Below the pieces are notes generated by a model. That model made no database searches, had not been told where the DNA came from, and saw only the letters and a list, made by a program, of their open reading frames with translations. 64,000 nt of DNA from Odontocerum albicorne (Eukaryota; Arthropoda; Insecta; Trichoptera; Odontoceridae). Each line of letters opens with the position of its first letter. Within the stretch, counting starts at the first letter, position 1. The position numbers and the translations under genes are program-made. Positions 20,130 to 30,389 of this stretch are shown piece by piece. The stretch is from assembly GCA_949825065.1 (NCBI GenBank), contig OX463864.1, positions 12,032,736 to 12,096,735 of the forward strand. Reading direction: 5' to 3'.

Positions 20130-20625
20130 CATTATTGTCATCCCAAATGTATGAGAGGAAAACGTGGACTTGGAAAAAACTGATAGAAGCCGAACAAACA
20201 TTGTAGAAATCCGCGCATTGAGAAGAATACATGGGGGGACAGTATATGACTGAATTCAGGAAGTTATAAGGGATGGTGGTGAACTTAAAGCTAAAATACT
20301 CGTATTAAGTAAGATGAAGAAGAGCACTCCGAGATGGTTTGGGTATGAGCAACGAATGAATTAATAAAGTCTAACAAAATATATAGCGCAAATTTGAGTG
20401 GAAGCTATGAGAGAGGAAGGCCAAAGAAAGTACGTTTGGATGAAGTGAATGATATTTTGAAAGAAAGAAACGTAGAAAGTCACAGAAAGCGTAGTAGTTT
20501 TATAAGAAGGTGTTTAGATGTAGAAGAGGCGAAGGATGTGTGTTGAGATAGATAAGTATGGTGACATGTGCTCTCTGCCTACCCCGACAGGGAAATGACT
20601 ACGGCGTATGTATATATATGGGTAT
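20130..20625 (+). mobile_element. LINE A fragment
   Basis: ATGAGAGGAAAACGTGGACT, GAATACATGGGGGGACAGTA, AGTAAGATGAAGAAGAGCAC, GAGAGGAAGGCCAAAGAAAG, GAATGATATTTTGAAAGAAA, and the end CTCTCTGCCTACCCCGACAG. This is one of the fuller copies, spanning the YGSETW-like to SAYP-like region, but it has in-frame stops (for example in the DRIRN-like block). Confidence 0.85.
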
Positions 20626-20829
20626 CCTGGTTTTTAAACAAACTTTCAAACATCATTTCAGCAAAATTTATTTAGCAAGTCGAAATTAATTATTTTATGA
20701 GTAATCACAGTGTATGATTGAACCATGAAACATAAGATAGGATATAGAATGTTATTAAAAGATATGTTGCTGCACAGAACAAGGTCAATTCCATACTGTT
20801 GTCAATGCCGTACAAATGTCAAGGCCGTA

Positions 20830-20945
20830 CAAATATGGTGCAAAAATGCTATTGTGGACTATCATCTTAGCAGATTTTTATACTGTCCGGTTCGAGTTTA
20901 TATGTTTTAGTGTCGCATTGACTTGAAATAAGTTTCAATCTATAT
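20830..20945 (-). mobile_element. LINE A fragment
   Basis: ATTGTGGACTATCATCTTAG, CAGATTTTTATACTGTCCGG, TTCGAGTTTATATGTTTTAG and GTCGCATTGACTT, the region upstream of the YGSETW-like motif on the minus strand. Confidence 0.75.
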
Positions 20946-21049
20946 TTTTTTTAAATTTATTTGTAGCATTTGCATTCCATTTTATCCCATCTCTGTCTTA
21001 CCATCTTACAAAAGTCAAGAATTCAGGACAAGTATGAAGGCAAAAAGGT

Positions 21050-21240
21050 GAAACAAAATCAGTTGTTGAAACCGAACCTGGCCACACCAGATCGATACAG
21101 TGGCGGTTTTCTTCAATGAGCCGATTGGCCATGGCTCATTTACAACGGCGCGGCGCCTCCTGTTAACCGCGCTAAAGATCAGACATGGTCCTGCCTGATT
21201 AAGGAAGCCAAGGGTTAAGAAAAAACCTAGATATAAGTCA
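21050..21240. other. GC- and CpG-richer patch of unknown nature
   Basis: Bases 21065-21200 (for example CAACGGCGCGGCGCCTCC and TTAACCGCGCTAAAGATC) are clearly richer in G, C and CpG than the surroundings. No open frame or match in the window. It contains CCGATTGGCCATGG, with an ATTGG (CCAAT-like) core. Confidence 0.3.
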
Positions 21241-21351
21241 CCAGAAGCATATCTTCAAACGATGCGGGTTTTTATTAAAAAGTTCGTTTTTTCGTATCTT
21301 TTTATTTTATTTTATGAGTTTATTTTACGCACTTTCGTTTCAAAATCCTAA

Positions 21352-21750
21352 GGCCTCGGTCACACATGTAGGAGCCTCGCATGACGATTAGTCATCGAAT
21401 GAATCTCCTAGCGAACAGTCGTGTTGGTTAATTTAGAAGATGGCGGAAGTTTTAATGACAGGTGTGTATAAAAGGGAGCCTTTATGGAATCCATCGAGCA
21501 AATTATACAAAAATGTACCTGTAATAAAATCACTTTGGAATGAAGTTGCACAGAAAGTAAATAAAGATGGTAAGTTGTAATGAAATTGGTTAGTTTTGAG
21601 AGTGACATCGTGTATTGACTCAACCGCTCCCAACTGTCAAATGAAGTTGTGCGTAGCACTTTGGTGTGGCCAGGCATGAAGTCACCTAGTATATGAGTCA
21701 TGTAAAACCTAGTTTAGCACCTAACGAAGTACTTTGGTGTGGCCTCGGTC
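21352..21750 (+). mobile_element. PIF/Harbinger-like element with MADF exon
   Basis: The left end GGCCTCGGTCACACATG and the inverted right end (read outward as GACCGAGGCCACACCAAAG) match at 10 of the first 14 positions. The element is flanked by TAA on both sides (21349-21351 and 21751-21753), the 3-bp target duplication typical of PIF/Harbinger. It is 399 bp, too short for both usual genes, so non-autonomous. It contains a MADF-like first exon. Confidence 0.7.
21440..21569 (+). pseudogene. MADF-like (Myb/SANT-like) exon of a Harbinger second ORF
   Basis: From ATG at 21440 the frame reads MAEVLMTGVYKREPLWN, then a YKN motif and SLWNEVAQKV. This matches the MADF layout 'L-I-x-x-V-x-x-x-P-x-LW-[ND]-x(5)-YKN-x-W-x-x-[IV]-A'. 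At 21570 it meets GTAAGT, a strong splice donor; reading through the donor gives a stop at 21578-21580. A MADF protein is the usual partner of the Harbinger transposase, helping bind and import it. No acceptor or second exon is visible before the right terminus, so the gene is 3' truncated. Confidence 0.6.
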
Positions 21751-21904
21751 TAAGACGAATGATTTAGTAAATAGACTTTAATAGTCCCACGTTATTCACG
21801 GAATATGTATCCGTGGTTTCAGAAATCTTAAATCATAAAAGGAAATTAAAATCTCCAAATAAGTGACACTAACTAAATATGCAGATATACCAAAGTACAA
21901 ACGT

Positions 21905-22150
21905 ACATATTCTGAGTTAGAATGCGTTAAGTTGTTGAAAATGATGATGCTTACAACCTTGTCAGAATGCGTTAAGTTGTTGAAAATGATGAGGCTTACA
22001 ACCTTGCCAGAATGCGTTAAGTTGTTGAAAATGATGATGCTTACAACCTTGTCAGAATGCGTTAAGTTGTTGAAAATGATGAGGCTTACAACCTTGTCAG
22101 AATGCGCTAAGTTGTTGAAAATGATGAGGCTTACATCCTTGTCAGATGGA
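21905..22150. repeat. 45-bp tandem repeat, 5 units, inside R6
   Basis: AATGCGTTAAGTTGTTGAAA begins at 21921, 21966, 22011, 22056 and 22101 (the last reads AATGCGCTAAG), an exact 45-bp period. Because 45 is a multiple of three and no stop occurs, both strands stay open (15-residue repeats). The parent module appears once in the R6 copy at 14535-14580. Confidence 0.93.
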
Positions 22151-22300
22151 AGAAAGATGTTTGACCTAACAACATTATTCAAGATTGTCTGCTCGTGTTT
22201 CAATAGTCCGAAACGAACTCAGGTTGTCATGCTACACGTTTCTTGTAGGCCCACTCGGCAAAATATTTTGTTCCATAGTGTAGTGATTGCAACATTTAAG
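22146..22300 (-). repeat. R6 dispersed repeat flanking the 45-bp array
   Basis: On the minus strand: CACTATGGAACAAAATATTT, GAGTGGGCCTACAAGAAACG, GGACTATTGAAACACGAGCA, CATCTTTCTTCCATCTGACA. Same order as 14385-14600. Confidence 0.65.
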
Positions 22301-22304
22301 TGTC

Positions 22305-22745
22305 CTCGGTGAATTACTTAGTTTATTCAAGTATCGGTTAGTTCCTTAGTTTATTCAAATATCCTCGGTTAATTCAAATATACTCGGTTAATTCATTAGT
22401 GAGTTCAAGTGTCCTCGGTGAATTCCTTAGTTTATTCAAGTATCGGTTAATTCCTTAGTTTATTCAAATATTCTCGGTTAATTACTTAGTTAATTCAAAT
22501 ATCCTCGGTGAATTCCTTAGTTTATTCAAGTATCGGTTAATTCCTTAGTTTATTCAAATATCCTCGGTTAATTCCTTAGTTAATTCAAATATCCTCGGTT
22601 AATTCATTAGTGAGTTCAAGTGTCCTCGGTGAATTCCTTAGTTTATTCAAGTATCTGTTAATTCCTTAGTTTATTCAAATATTCTCGGTTAATTACTTAG
22701 TTAATTCAAATATCCTCGGTTAATTCCTTAGTGAGTTCAAATATT
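22305..22745. repeat. tandem repeat of about 26-31 bp with higher-order pattern
   Basis: The basic unit is TCCTCGGTTAATTCCTTAGT then TTATTCAAATA (31 bp). It alternates with a shorter variant TATCGGTTAATTCCTTAG. A block including TTCATTAGTGAGTTCAAGTG recurs about every 220-230 bp, so two levels of repetition are present. Confidence 0.88.
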
Positions 22746-23284
22746 AAAAAAAAAATGTTAAAACCACATCACCATTCATGAAAGTCATTTGAAACTATAG
22801 TGAAACAAGTTTAGTTAAAGCGACCATTGCAAATACGAATATATCCATGAGAATAAGACGAAAAAGTCAGACGTTCATCAGGCCTAGATACGCAAGGGCC
22901 ACTTTCAAAATTACTAATTCAAGTCGCGGGACTCAAATGGAAAAGAAAGGCGATGGCCTGGAGAGGTCTGCCAAACTAACAGCCGTTAGCAGTCTTGGGA
23001 TTCCTGACAGAGTTATTCTAACACTTTCAACGCTGTAGTCCAACAATGAATGACTTAAACATTCTGTTTAAACCTTTATTAATGAACTAGATAATTAATA
23101 TAAATTATTTAAAATATTTGGATACGATTGGATTAAAATTGATCTATAATTGTTATACACTGTTTTATTGCTTTATTTATTGAAAACAGATATCTACACA
23201 AGAACGACATTCTGGATGATGATTTACTACTGGATATAATTAAATGAAAACAATAATAGGGACCAGAAATTTGAGATATATTTG
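22746..23284. other. no gene recognised
   Basis: A GC-richer part at 22845-23035 carries a 63-codon plus-strand frame without recognisable motif. The rest is AT-rich. Confidence 0.4.
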
Positions 23285-23530
23285 AATAAATAAATAACAT
23301 AAGTGTAGGTTTATTGACAGCGACATAGTACGCACATATATATGTAAATACATTCCAAAATCACACGTATGTGTATATCTCAAAATAAACTGCAGAAATA
23401 CATTTAAAACAGAAGCTATCAAAAGGTCTGGGTTCATCTCACAAAATCCCCCCGGCCGAGATACACCCCACCACTATAGGGCGAGCCGGCTGCAAATACA
23501 TCAGATGTTTTTCAGCCCACACCCTTTTTC
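23285..23530 (-). repeat. R3 dispersed repeat, best copy
   Basis: Plus-strand order: GTAGGTTTATTGACAGCGAC, AGAAGCTATCAAAAGGTCTG, CCGGCCGAGATACACCCCAC, AGGGCGAGCCGGCTGC and ATCAGATGTTTTTCAGCCCA. The likely sense strand is minus, ending CAATAAACCTAC. Confidence 0.7.
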
Positions 23531-23654
23531 ATGTATCGTCTTCATTGTATAAATTGATTATTTCAAATCGATCCAATAAGGCTGTATATAATGATAAGAT
23601 TTTAGTCGTTGATGGTCCAGTGGGTGAAATGATCTGCATCTAAGTGTTACAGAT

Positions 23655-23975
23655 ATGGGAAGCGTGTGTAGTTTTAGAGAACACTTGAAGACAACCCTTT
23701 TTAGGAGGCTTTATCAAAATGTATGTATAACTGTATATATGAACACTACACACGTGCATCTGATATGGGATAATTACACACTACACCTAAAGCAGAATGA
23801 CTAACTATCGCTATCGGAAAATCTATAAAGGTTTCGTAGTGGCTTGTCTTCCCTTGATGAATTTTCTGTGTACCATATGTTTTACCTAATATGTTTTTCT
23901 AAATATGATATATGCTGATGCGGGAAAGTTTCTAATATAATAGATACAGCTACAACCGGTTTACCATTCCCTTGA
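23655..23975 (+). repeat. R4 dispersed repeat
   Basis: GAGAACACTTGAAGACAACC, GGAGGCTTTATCAAAATGTA, ATGAACACTACACACGTGCA, CATATGTTTTACCTAATATG, GATGCGGGAAAGTTTC. Related copies: 33560-33765 (plus) and 43085-43300 (minus). No coding potential seen. Class unknown; length and lack of genes would fit an LTR or a MITE. Confidence 0.6.
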
Positions 23976-23976
23976 A

Positions 23977-24115
23977 CTTGTCTTCTTTACATTCAACTTG
24001 TCTTTTTCACATTCAACTTGTCTTTTTTACGTTCAATTTGTATTTTTTACATTCAACTTGTCTTTTTTACATTCAATTTGTCTTTTTTACATTCAAATTA
24101 TCTTTTTTGTTATAT
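23977..24115. repeat. 20-bp tandem repeat, about 7 units
   Basis: The unit CTTGTCTTTTTTACATTCAA is repeated with single changes between 23977 and 24115. Confidence 0.92.
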
Positions 24116-24249
24116 TTTTAATCTGTGAATAGTAGTAGGGTGCTATATATGTTACATATATGGATCTTTTACTATTGAATTGTTTTTCAATAAGCAATTC
24201 ATATTATTTAGTAATGCGCTATATGACTATACAGCGTACTTCATCGTAA

Positions 24250-25595
24250 AAATAATGAAAGATTGAAGTAAGTTGATACATTATGCTATGTGGGTAGTAT
24301 GTTCTCAGATGATGAAAGATTGAAGTAAGTTGATAAATTATGATATGTGGGTAGTATGTTCTCAGATGATGAAAGATTGAAGTAAGTTGATAAATTATGA
24401 TATGTGGGTAGTATGTTCTCAGATGATGAAAGATTGAAGTAAGTTGATAAATTATGCTATGTGGGTAGTATGTTCTCAGATGATGAAAGATTGAAGTAAG
24501 TAGATAAATTATGCTATGTGGGTAGTATGTTCTCAGATGATGAAAGATTGAAGTAAGTTGATAAATTATGCTATGTGGGTAGTATGTTCTCAGATGATGA
24601 AAGATTGAAGTAAGTTGATAAATTATGCTATTTGGGTAGTATGTTCTCAGATGATGAAAGATTGAAGTAAGTTGATAAATTATGCTATTTGAAAGATTGA
24701 AGTAAGTTGATAAATTATGCTATTTGGGTAGTATGTTCTCAGATGATGAAAGATTGAAGTAAGTTGATAAATTATGCTATTTGAAAGATTGAAGTTAGTT
24801 GATAAATTATGCTATTTGGGTAGTATGTTCTCAGATGATGAAAGATTGAAGTAAGTTGATAAATTATGCTATTTGGGTAGTATGTTCTCAGATGATGAAA
24901 GATTGAAGTAAGTTGATAAATTATGCTATTTGAAAGATTGAAGTAAGTTGATAAATTATGCTATTTGGGTAGTATGTTCTCAGATGATGAAAGATTGAAG
25001 TAAGTTGATAAATTATGCTATGTGGGTAGTATGTTCTCAGATGATGAAAGATTGAAGTAAGTTGATAAATTATGCTATTTGGGTAGTATGTTCTCAGATG
25101 ATGAAAGATTGAAGTAAGTTGATAAATTATGCTATTTGAAAGATTGAAGTAAGTTGATAAATTATGCTATTTGGGTAGTATGTTCTCAGATGATGAAAGA
25201 TTGAAGTAAGTTGATAAATTATGCTATTTGGGTAGTATGTTCTCAGAAGATGAAAGATTGAAGTAAGTTGATAAATTATGCTATGTGGGTAGTATGTTCT
25301 CAGATGATGAAAGATTGAAGCATGTTGATAAATTATGCTATGTGGGTAGTATGTTCTCAGATGATGAAAGATTGAAGTAAGTTGATAAATTATGCTATTT
25401 GGGTAGTATGTTCTCAGATGGTGAAAGATTGAAGTAAGTTGATACATTATGCTATGTGGGTAGTATGTTCTCAGATGATGAAAGATTGAAGTAAGTTGAT
25501 AAATTATGCTATGTGGGTAGTATATTCTCAGATGATGAAAGATTGAAGTAAGTTGATAAATTATGCTATGTGGGTAGTATGTTCTCAGATGGTAA
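24250..25595 (+). repeat. 57-bp minisatellite derived from LINE A
   Basis: GAAAGATTGAAGTAAGTTGA recurs at 24257, 24314, 24371, 24428, 24485, 24542, 24599 and 24656 with an exact 57-bp period. Shortened 35-bp units then appear at 24656, 24748 and 24897, and again later, each lacking GGGTAGTATGTTCTCAGATG plus a few bases. About 25 units in all. The unit reads into GTGGGTAGTATGTTCTCAGA and ATTATGCTATG, the same order as the LINE A segment before its YGSETW-like motif. The array runs at 25596 straight into the continuing LINE A sequence. Frames through it are by-products of the 57-bp period. Confidence 0.95.
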
Positions 25596-26190
25596 AATAA
25601 TTAAGAGGGATATCGAACGGCGTGTAGTGATAGGAAATAATGGGCTCTAAAACATATATACTCAAACCAAACAGCATCAAAATCTGCAAAGATGATAGTC
25701 CACAATAGTATTTTGGTGATAACTTTTATGTACGAGAAGGAAAAGTAGACGTGAAAAAGTACCGATAGGAACCGAATAAATGCTGTAGAAATTCGTGAAT
25801 TGAGAAGAATACATGGGGTGACACTGTATGGCTGAATATCAAATGGATTGATAAGGGATGAATGTAAACTTAATGGCTGATGTGTTAAGTAAGATGAAGA
25901 GGAGTACGCTGAAATATTTTTGAACAGGTGAAACGAATGAATGAAGAAAAACTAACAAAACATATGTGTAGTGCAGATGTGAGTGAAAGGCGTTTGAGAA
26001 AAAGACCAAATAGAGTATGATTGGATCAAATAAATGATATTCTGAAACAAAGAAACGTGGAAAGCCAAAAAAACCGTAGAAATTGTATGGATATGAAAGA
26101 AGCGAAGGGTGTGTGGAGAGATAGGACAATCTGGCACTCTGTCCGCTCTGCCTACCCCGATAGGAAGTGGCGGGATTGTATGTATTATTC
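25596..26190 (+). mobile_element. LINE A copy continuing from the minisatellite
   Basis: GGATATCGAACGGCGTGTAG, AAAACATATATACTCAAACC, AAGATGATAGTCCACAATAG, GAATACATGGGGTGACACTG, AACTAACAAAACATATGTGT, GAATGATATTCTGAAACAAA-like and CTCTGCCTACCCCGATAGG in order to the tail. Several stops (for example at the VYERR-like part and GRLRK-like part) make it a pseudogene. Confidence 0.88.
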
Positions 26191-27292
26191 CTGAAGCATA
26201 CTAAAGTATAAAGCCCAAATTCACAGTCAAACCTAAATTCTACAATAAATTATTACTTTTTTATGAAGTAATTAGTATTTAACGTTAAATTTTGTACAAA
26301 TTGTCGTCACTTCCTGAAATATGGGAGTCCCGTGGTTCCATAACCTTACTTTAAAGTTTGTAACGTGTGTGTGATCCGATTTTTTAAAATAAATCGCGAA
26401 ATTTTAAAGTATGAATTTAGTATTTAAGCCGAGCTATGTATTCGGGTCTAGGAATACGAAGCATATTTATTTTATTAAAAGTCAAGATAAAATATTAAAC
26501 ATTTTGGGCGATAAATTATATTCTTACTCTATTTTGCAAAATTTATTTTTGCATTAAAAAATTGGTTTTGAACGGGTTAAATCCCACTAAACAGATACCT
26601 CATATAAAATTCCCCGTATCAAAAACGCCGTCAGTGGATAAAAAAACGTAAAAACCGGACGAGATGAAGAATAATAAAAAAGGACAACAGATAAATAAGA
26701 ACAGAAGGTCCGCCGCGATCGCGTTTGAAAAAACAAAAATGGGAAAAACAAAAAAAAAACAAAAAAGAAACAAAATAAACAAGAGCACCAAATAAATTAA
26801 GCTAAATGTGAATTTCCTATCTCTTTTCTGTAAATGTATCTTTGGTAGAGAAGAAAGAGAAAAGTATACGACACGATTTAGTTTGTGCCATCATTGAAAC
26901 GGCTACTGTCCAAGAATTCTTGGTACCGGGTTTTTGGACCATTTTTTGAGTTAAAAAGTAGAACTTTTCTGTTTGATGTTAATACTTGTTTAATATTAAT
27001 GTTTTGTCCCTTTTTGTATGTTCACCCAATTTTGCTCTTTTTAATTGCTTTTGTACCCTTCGGACATAGATGATGTCGTGAATTTTGAGCGCTACCCTTT
27101 GATGTCCCTTTCTTTTAATTATTTTATTCATACATTCATGTTTTCATTCTGGCCATTGTTAACAGTTGCACATCGATAGAAATAAGTTTCTTAAGATTAA
27201 GAAATATCTAAAATGGGGGGCAAATCTTCCCCTTATAATCATAATTTTTATTTGACATTATAAACCTATATCGCTTAATATAGATCTTAATA
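26191..27292. other. no gene recognised
   Basis: About 1.1 kb with no match to the repeat families in this window. Short frames at 26600-26791 (minus) and 26885-27073 (plus) are rich in F, L and I, as expected from AT-rich DNA, and show no domain. Confidence 0.45.
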
Positions 27293-28044
27293 TTTATTTA
27301 TTTATTTAACACTTTTATTGCAATACAATCTGGCGGGCTTATTGCTAGGCGGCAATCTCTTCCAACCAACCAGACAAAAGTAAATGAAGCAAGTTACGTG
27401 GTCGCATAAATCATTCAAATGACTATCCATCCCCACGAAATCCATAAACATGTACGTGAGAACATACCCACGAACCCCACAAAGACGGACAATCACCCGA
27501 ACATTGTTTTTCATATAAAGTGAGATATCATCAATCAAAAGGAAAGGAAGGGATGGTGGAGAGGAAAGGAAAATAAAAATCAGGAATGAAACACGTTATT
27601 TTACTGACTAGAAATTAAGAGTTTTTTCAGTCGCTTCTTAAAGCATGCCAAGGACGGAGCGAGTCTTATATTGGTTTGTAACTGATTCCAGAGTCTCACT
27701 GCATGGACAGTAAAGGACGACGTAAAGAAAAAGGAGCGGTGAACTGGAAAGGCCAATAAACAATCTTTGTTTGAGCGTAGCGCTAATCCATGATTGGAAA
27801 AACGCTGAAAATTTTCGGCGAGATAAGAGGGTGCGGCGGGACAGTTAAGAATATTATACAATAGAAACAGTATGTGAATTTGGCGTCTATTTCTAACATT
27901 CAACCAGTTCAATGCCTTCTGGTATGAAGTTATATGATCGTACTTTCGTAGGTTGAAAATAAATCTTAGACACACATTTTGAAGACGCTGTAATTTGTCC
28001 AGCTGTTCCTCTGTAACATCCAAGTAACATACGTCCGCATAGTC
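27293..28044 (-). mobile_element. LINE B copy, 5' truncated, with single normal 3'UTR
   Basis: On the minus strand: coding end (28044-27601), a 3'UTR of about 300 bp with the GGGATGGTGGAGAGGAAAGG block (plus sense), and a terminus at 27300-27370 (TGGCGGGCTTATTGCTAGGC, CAATCTCTTCCAACCAACCA). This single-unit UTR is the reference for recognising the expanded one at 2690-4155. Confidence 0.9.
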
Positions 28045-28254
28045 CAGACATGTATACATACCATCACGCAATTTCCCTGTCGGGGTAGCCTGAAAGGACA
28101 TAGCGCCAGACTTTCCTATCTTGACACACGCCCTTCGCCTTTTCCACATCCATACAACTTCAACGACCTCTGACTTGCAACGTTTATTCTTTCGGGGTAT
28201 CATTGATTTGATCCAACCATACTTTCTTTGGTCTTCCTCTAACAAGTCTTCCAT
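27601..28254 (-). pseudogene. LINE B reverse transcriptase C-terminus in a chimeric frame
   Basis: One open frame of 217 codons. Residues 1 to about 68 come from a LINE A 3' end read in an off frame. From about residue 69 it is LINE B: LDYADVCYLDVTEEQLDKLQ, RLQNVCLRFIFNLRKYDHI, LNWLNVRNRRQIHILFLLYN, AVRLWNQLQ, IRLAPSLACFKKRLKK. This is the jockey/CR1-type region after the RT palm (thumb and C-terminal part); the palm with its catalytic box is missing. No translation signal supports the frame. It is a reading accident across a junction, though the LINE B part is well preserved. Confidence 0.85.
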
Positions 28255-28850
28255 TCACACTTGCAATATATGTACATCTGTTTTGTTATTATTTTTCCTC
28301 ATAAATTTGTTCCACATGCCCAAACTATCCCAGAGTGTTCTTCTTCATATTACTTAACACAACAGCCCTAAGTTCACATTTATCCTTTATTATATCAATA
28401 CATTCTATCGAAATTTTTCCCTCCACGTATTCTTCAGCATTTCACATATCCACAATATTTATTCGGCTCTTACCAGTTCGACGTCAATGTTTCACTCCTA
28501 TACATCAAAGTTGGTACCAAAATACCGTTTTAGACTATTTAAGCAAGTTTGGATACTGTCCGGTTCGAGATTATAAGTTTTAGTGCCCTATTCACATTTT
28601 ATCCTATCGCTACACGCCGTTTAATGTCCCTTTTAACCCTTCCATCGTCTGAGAAAATACTACCCATATAGCATAATTCCACGACTTGTTCATATCTTTC
28701 AATATACTCCAATGTATTGCATTTCTTTTCCTTTCACACTTTTCTATGTTACCATTTACGTTCATGTTTCTCCTTTGCATGAGCACTAACCCCCATTTGC
28801 GTATATGTTCGTCCTTTGAATGAACACCAACCCTCAGCATCTTTCTCTTG
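28045..28850 (-). mobile_element. LINE A copy
   Basis: Starts at the tail (GTATACATACCATCACGCAA, TTTCCCTGTCGGGGTAGCC). It passes ACTTTCTTTGGTCTTCCTCT and CCACATGCCCAAACTATCCC, then GTTTCACTCCTATACATCAA and ACTGTCCGGTTCGAGATTAT, and reaches CTATCGCTACACGCCGTTTA and ATACTACCCATATAGCATAA. It spans the 3' coding third of LINE A but is broken by stops and indels. Confidence 0.88.
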
Positions 28851-29660
28851 ATCTAACCATACTTTCCTTGGCCTTCCTCTCATACGCCTACAACTCACAC
28901 ATTCACTGTACATCTATCTGTTTTGTTATTATTTCTTCATTAATTCATTATATATGACCAAACCATCTCAACGTACTCTTATTTATCTTAACACATCAGC
29001 ATTTAGTTCACATTCACCTCTACCACTTCATTCCGTATTCTGTCATACTTTGTCACTCCACGTAGTCTTCTTAATACACGCGTCTCTTCAGCATTTATTC
29101 AGCTCCTCTCAGTCTTTTTCCATGTCCACGTTTCACTCCCATACATCAAAGTTGGCACCAAAATACTATATTGGACTATCTTTGCAGATTTTGATATTAT
29201 CTAGTTCGAGTATATCATATATGTTTTAGTACCACATTGACTTTGTTTTCTGATACTACACACCGTTTGATATCCATGTTAACTCTTTCATCATCTGAGA
29301 ATACACCACCCTAATAGCTAAATTTCTCAACTTGATGCAATCTTTATTTTTTCACTCATAGGTATGTCACATTTAAATTTCACTTTTTTCTATCGCCATT
29401 ACTTTGAATTTTGCAACATTGATTCTCAGATATTTCTCTTCACATCTCTTATACAATTTACTTGTCAAACTCTGCAATTCCTCTTCACTCTCCGCCAACA
29501 CTACCATATCATCTCCATACAGCAATCCACATAATTTGTATACTGCCAATTGACTTGTATAATTCCTTCACAGATAAATCTATATAAATATTGACATTAA
29601 ACAACTAAAGCGATATAACGCATCCTTGCTTTACTCCTTTCGAAATATTTAAACCCTTTA
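28850..29660 (-). mobile_element. LINE A copy reaching into the RT palm
   Basis: Minus strand: from TCTAACCATACTTTCCTTGG (RKVWLD-like) upstream to the RT domain at 29480-29650. A near-duplicate of 29060-29470 lies at 30735-31135. Confidence 0.88.
29380..29650 (-). pseudogene. LINE A reverse transcriptase palm fragment with YGDD
   Basis: On the minus strand this encodes GVKQGCVISL (RT motif B), then further downstream LYGDDMVVLAESEEELQ, with the catalytic YGDD at 29508-29519. That is followed by LYKRCEEKYLRINVAKFKVM. This is the conserved palm of a non-LTR reverse transcriptase, which copies element RNA at the nicked target. A stop follows motif B and the frame is shifted between blocks, so this is not active. 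It is the only place in the window where LINE A keeps its catalytic box. Confidence 0.8.
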
Positions 29661-29714
29661 GTCAACACACTGTATGCATTTCTGCAGCACTAATTTGGCT
29701 CTTTTTAAAGCTAA

Positions 29715-29800
29715 CTAAAATACTGTTGTGAACTATCTCTTTGCAGTTTTGGATGTGGTCCGGTTTGGATGTTGTTCGGTTTGAGCACATGTGTGTTATT
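29715..29800 (-). mobile_element. LINE A fragment
   Basis: AAAATACTGTTGTGAACTAT, CTTTGCAGTTTTGGATG and GGTCCGGTTTGGATG; the GTCCGGTTTGA block is duplicated. Confidence 0.55.
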
Positions 29801-30389
29801 TCTATAAATTGAAAAGAAAAAAATATTTACTCAAAAAGATCATTCTAAAGTCAAGCCAATTGACCCGATGTTTAGAATAGATGTTATGATGTGTTGGTTT
29901 ACAAAGGATTTTACCGGTTCCAGATTTTATCATTTTAAAACCAATTCTGTTTAAATAAATTGTCATTATTTAAACATGTTCAATTTAATGCCCACGATAA
30001 TGACACGATAAAATTATTTTCATGCCTCTGGCAATGTTTTATAATATAATTCTCACTCATACCTATATTCCGTATCAGAACAACATAGTTGAACACAATG
30101 CCAACTATGTCACTCGCACCAGTCATGCAAGATTCGCTTTTAATTGAGTATCATTTAAGACTTGTTCTTGCCCGTGAGTATACTGCGAGTTGTGTTTTTA
30201 TTTCCATTAAGATTTTAATACTATTACTAAAAAGACTGGCAGTAATTTATCAAATGAGCATACACAAAGAAATAACGCGCTCCTCAAAAATATATTTTTA
30301 ACATCCGCGATGTGTCGTGCATGCTTTACAATGACACTAGATTGCGATAGAAAATCTTGTACGTAAATGTACCTACCTTTGATTTAAAA
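29801..30389. other. no gene recognised
   Basis: AT-rich; a 70-codon plus-strand frame at 30089-30301 has no recognisable motif. Confidence 0.4.

Noticed and set aside
24257..25595. Possible CRISPR-like array (regular repeats)
   Set aside because: There are no unique spacers. The whole 57-bp unit repeats, it derives from LINE A, and the genome is eukaryotic.
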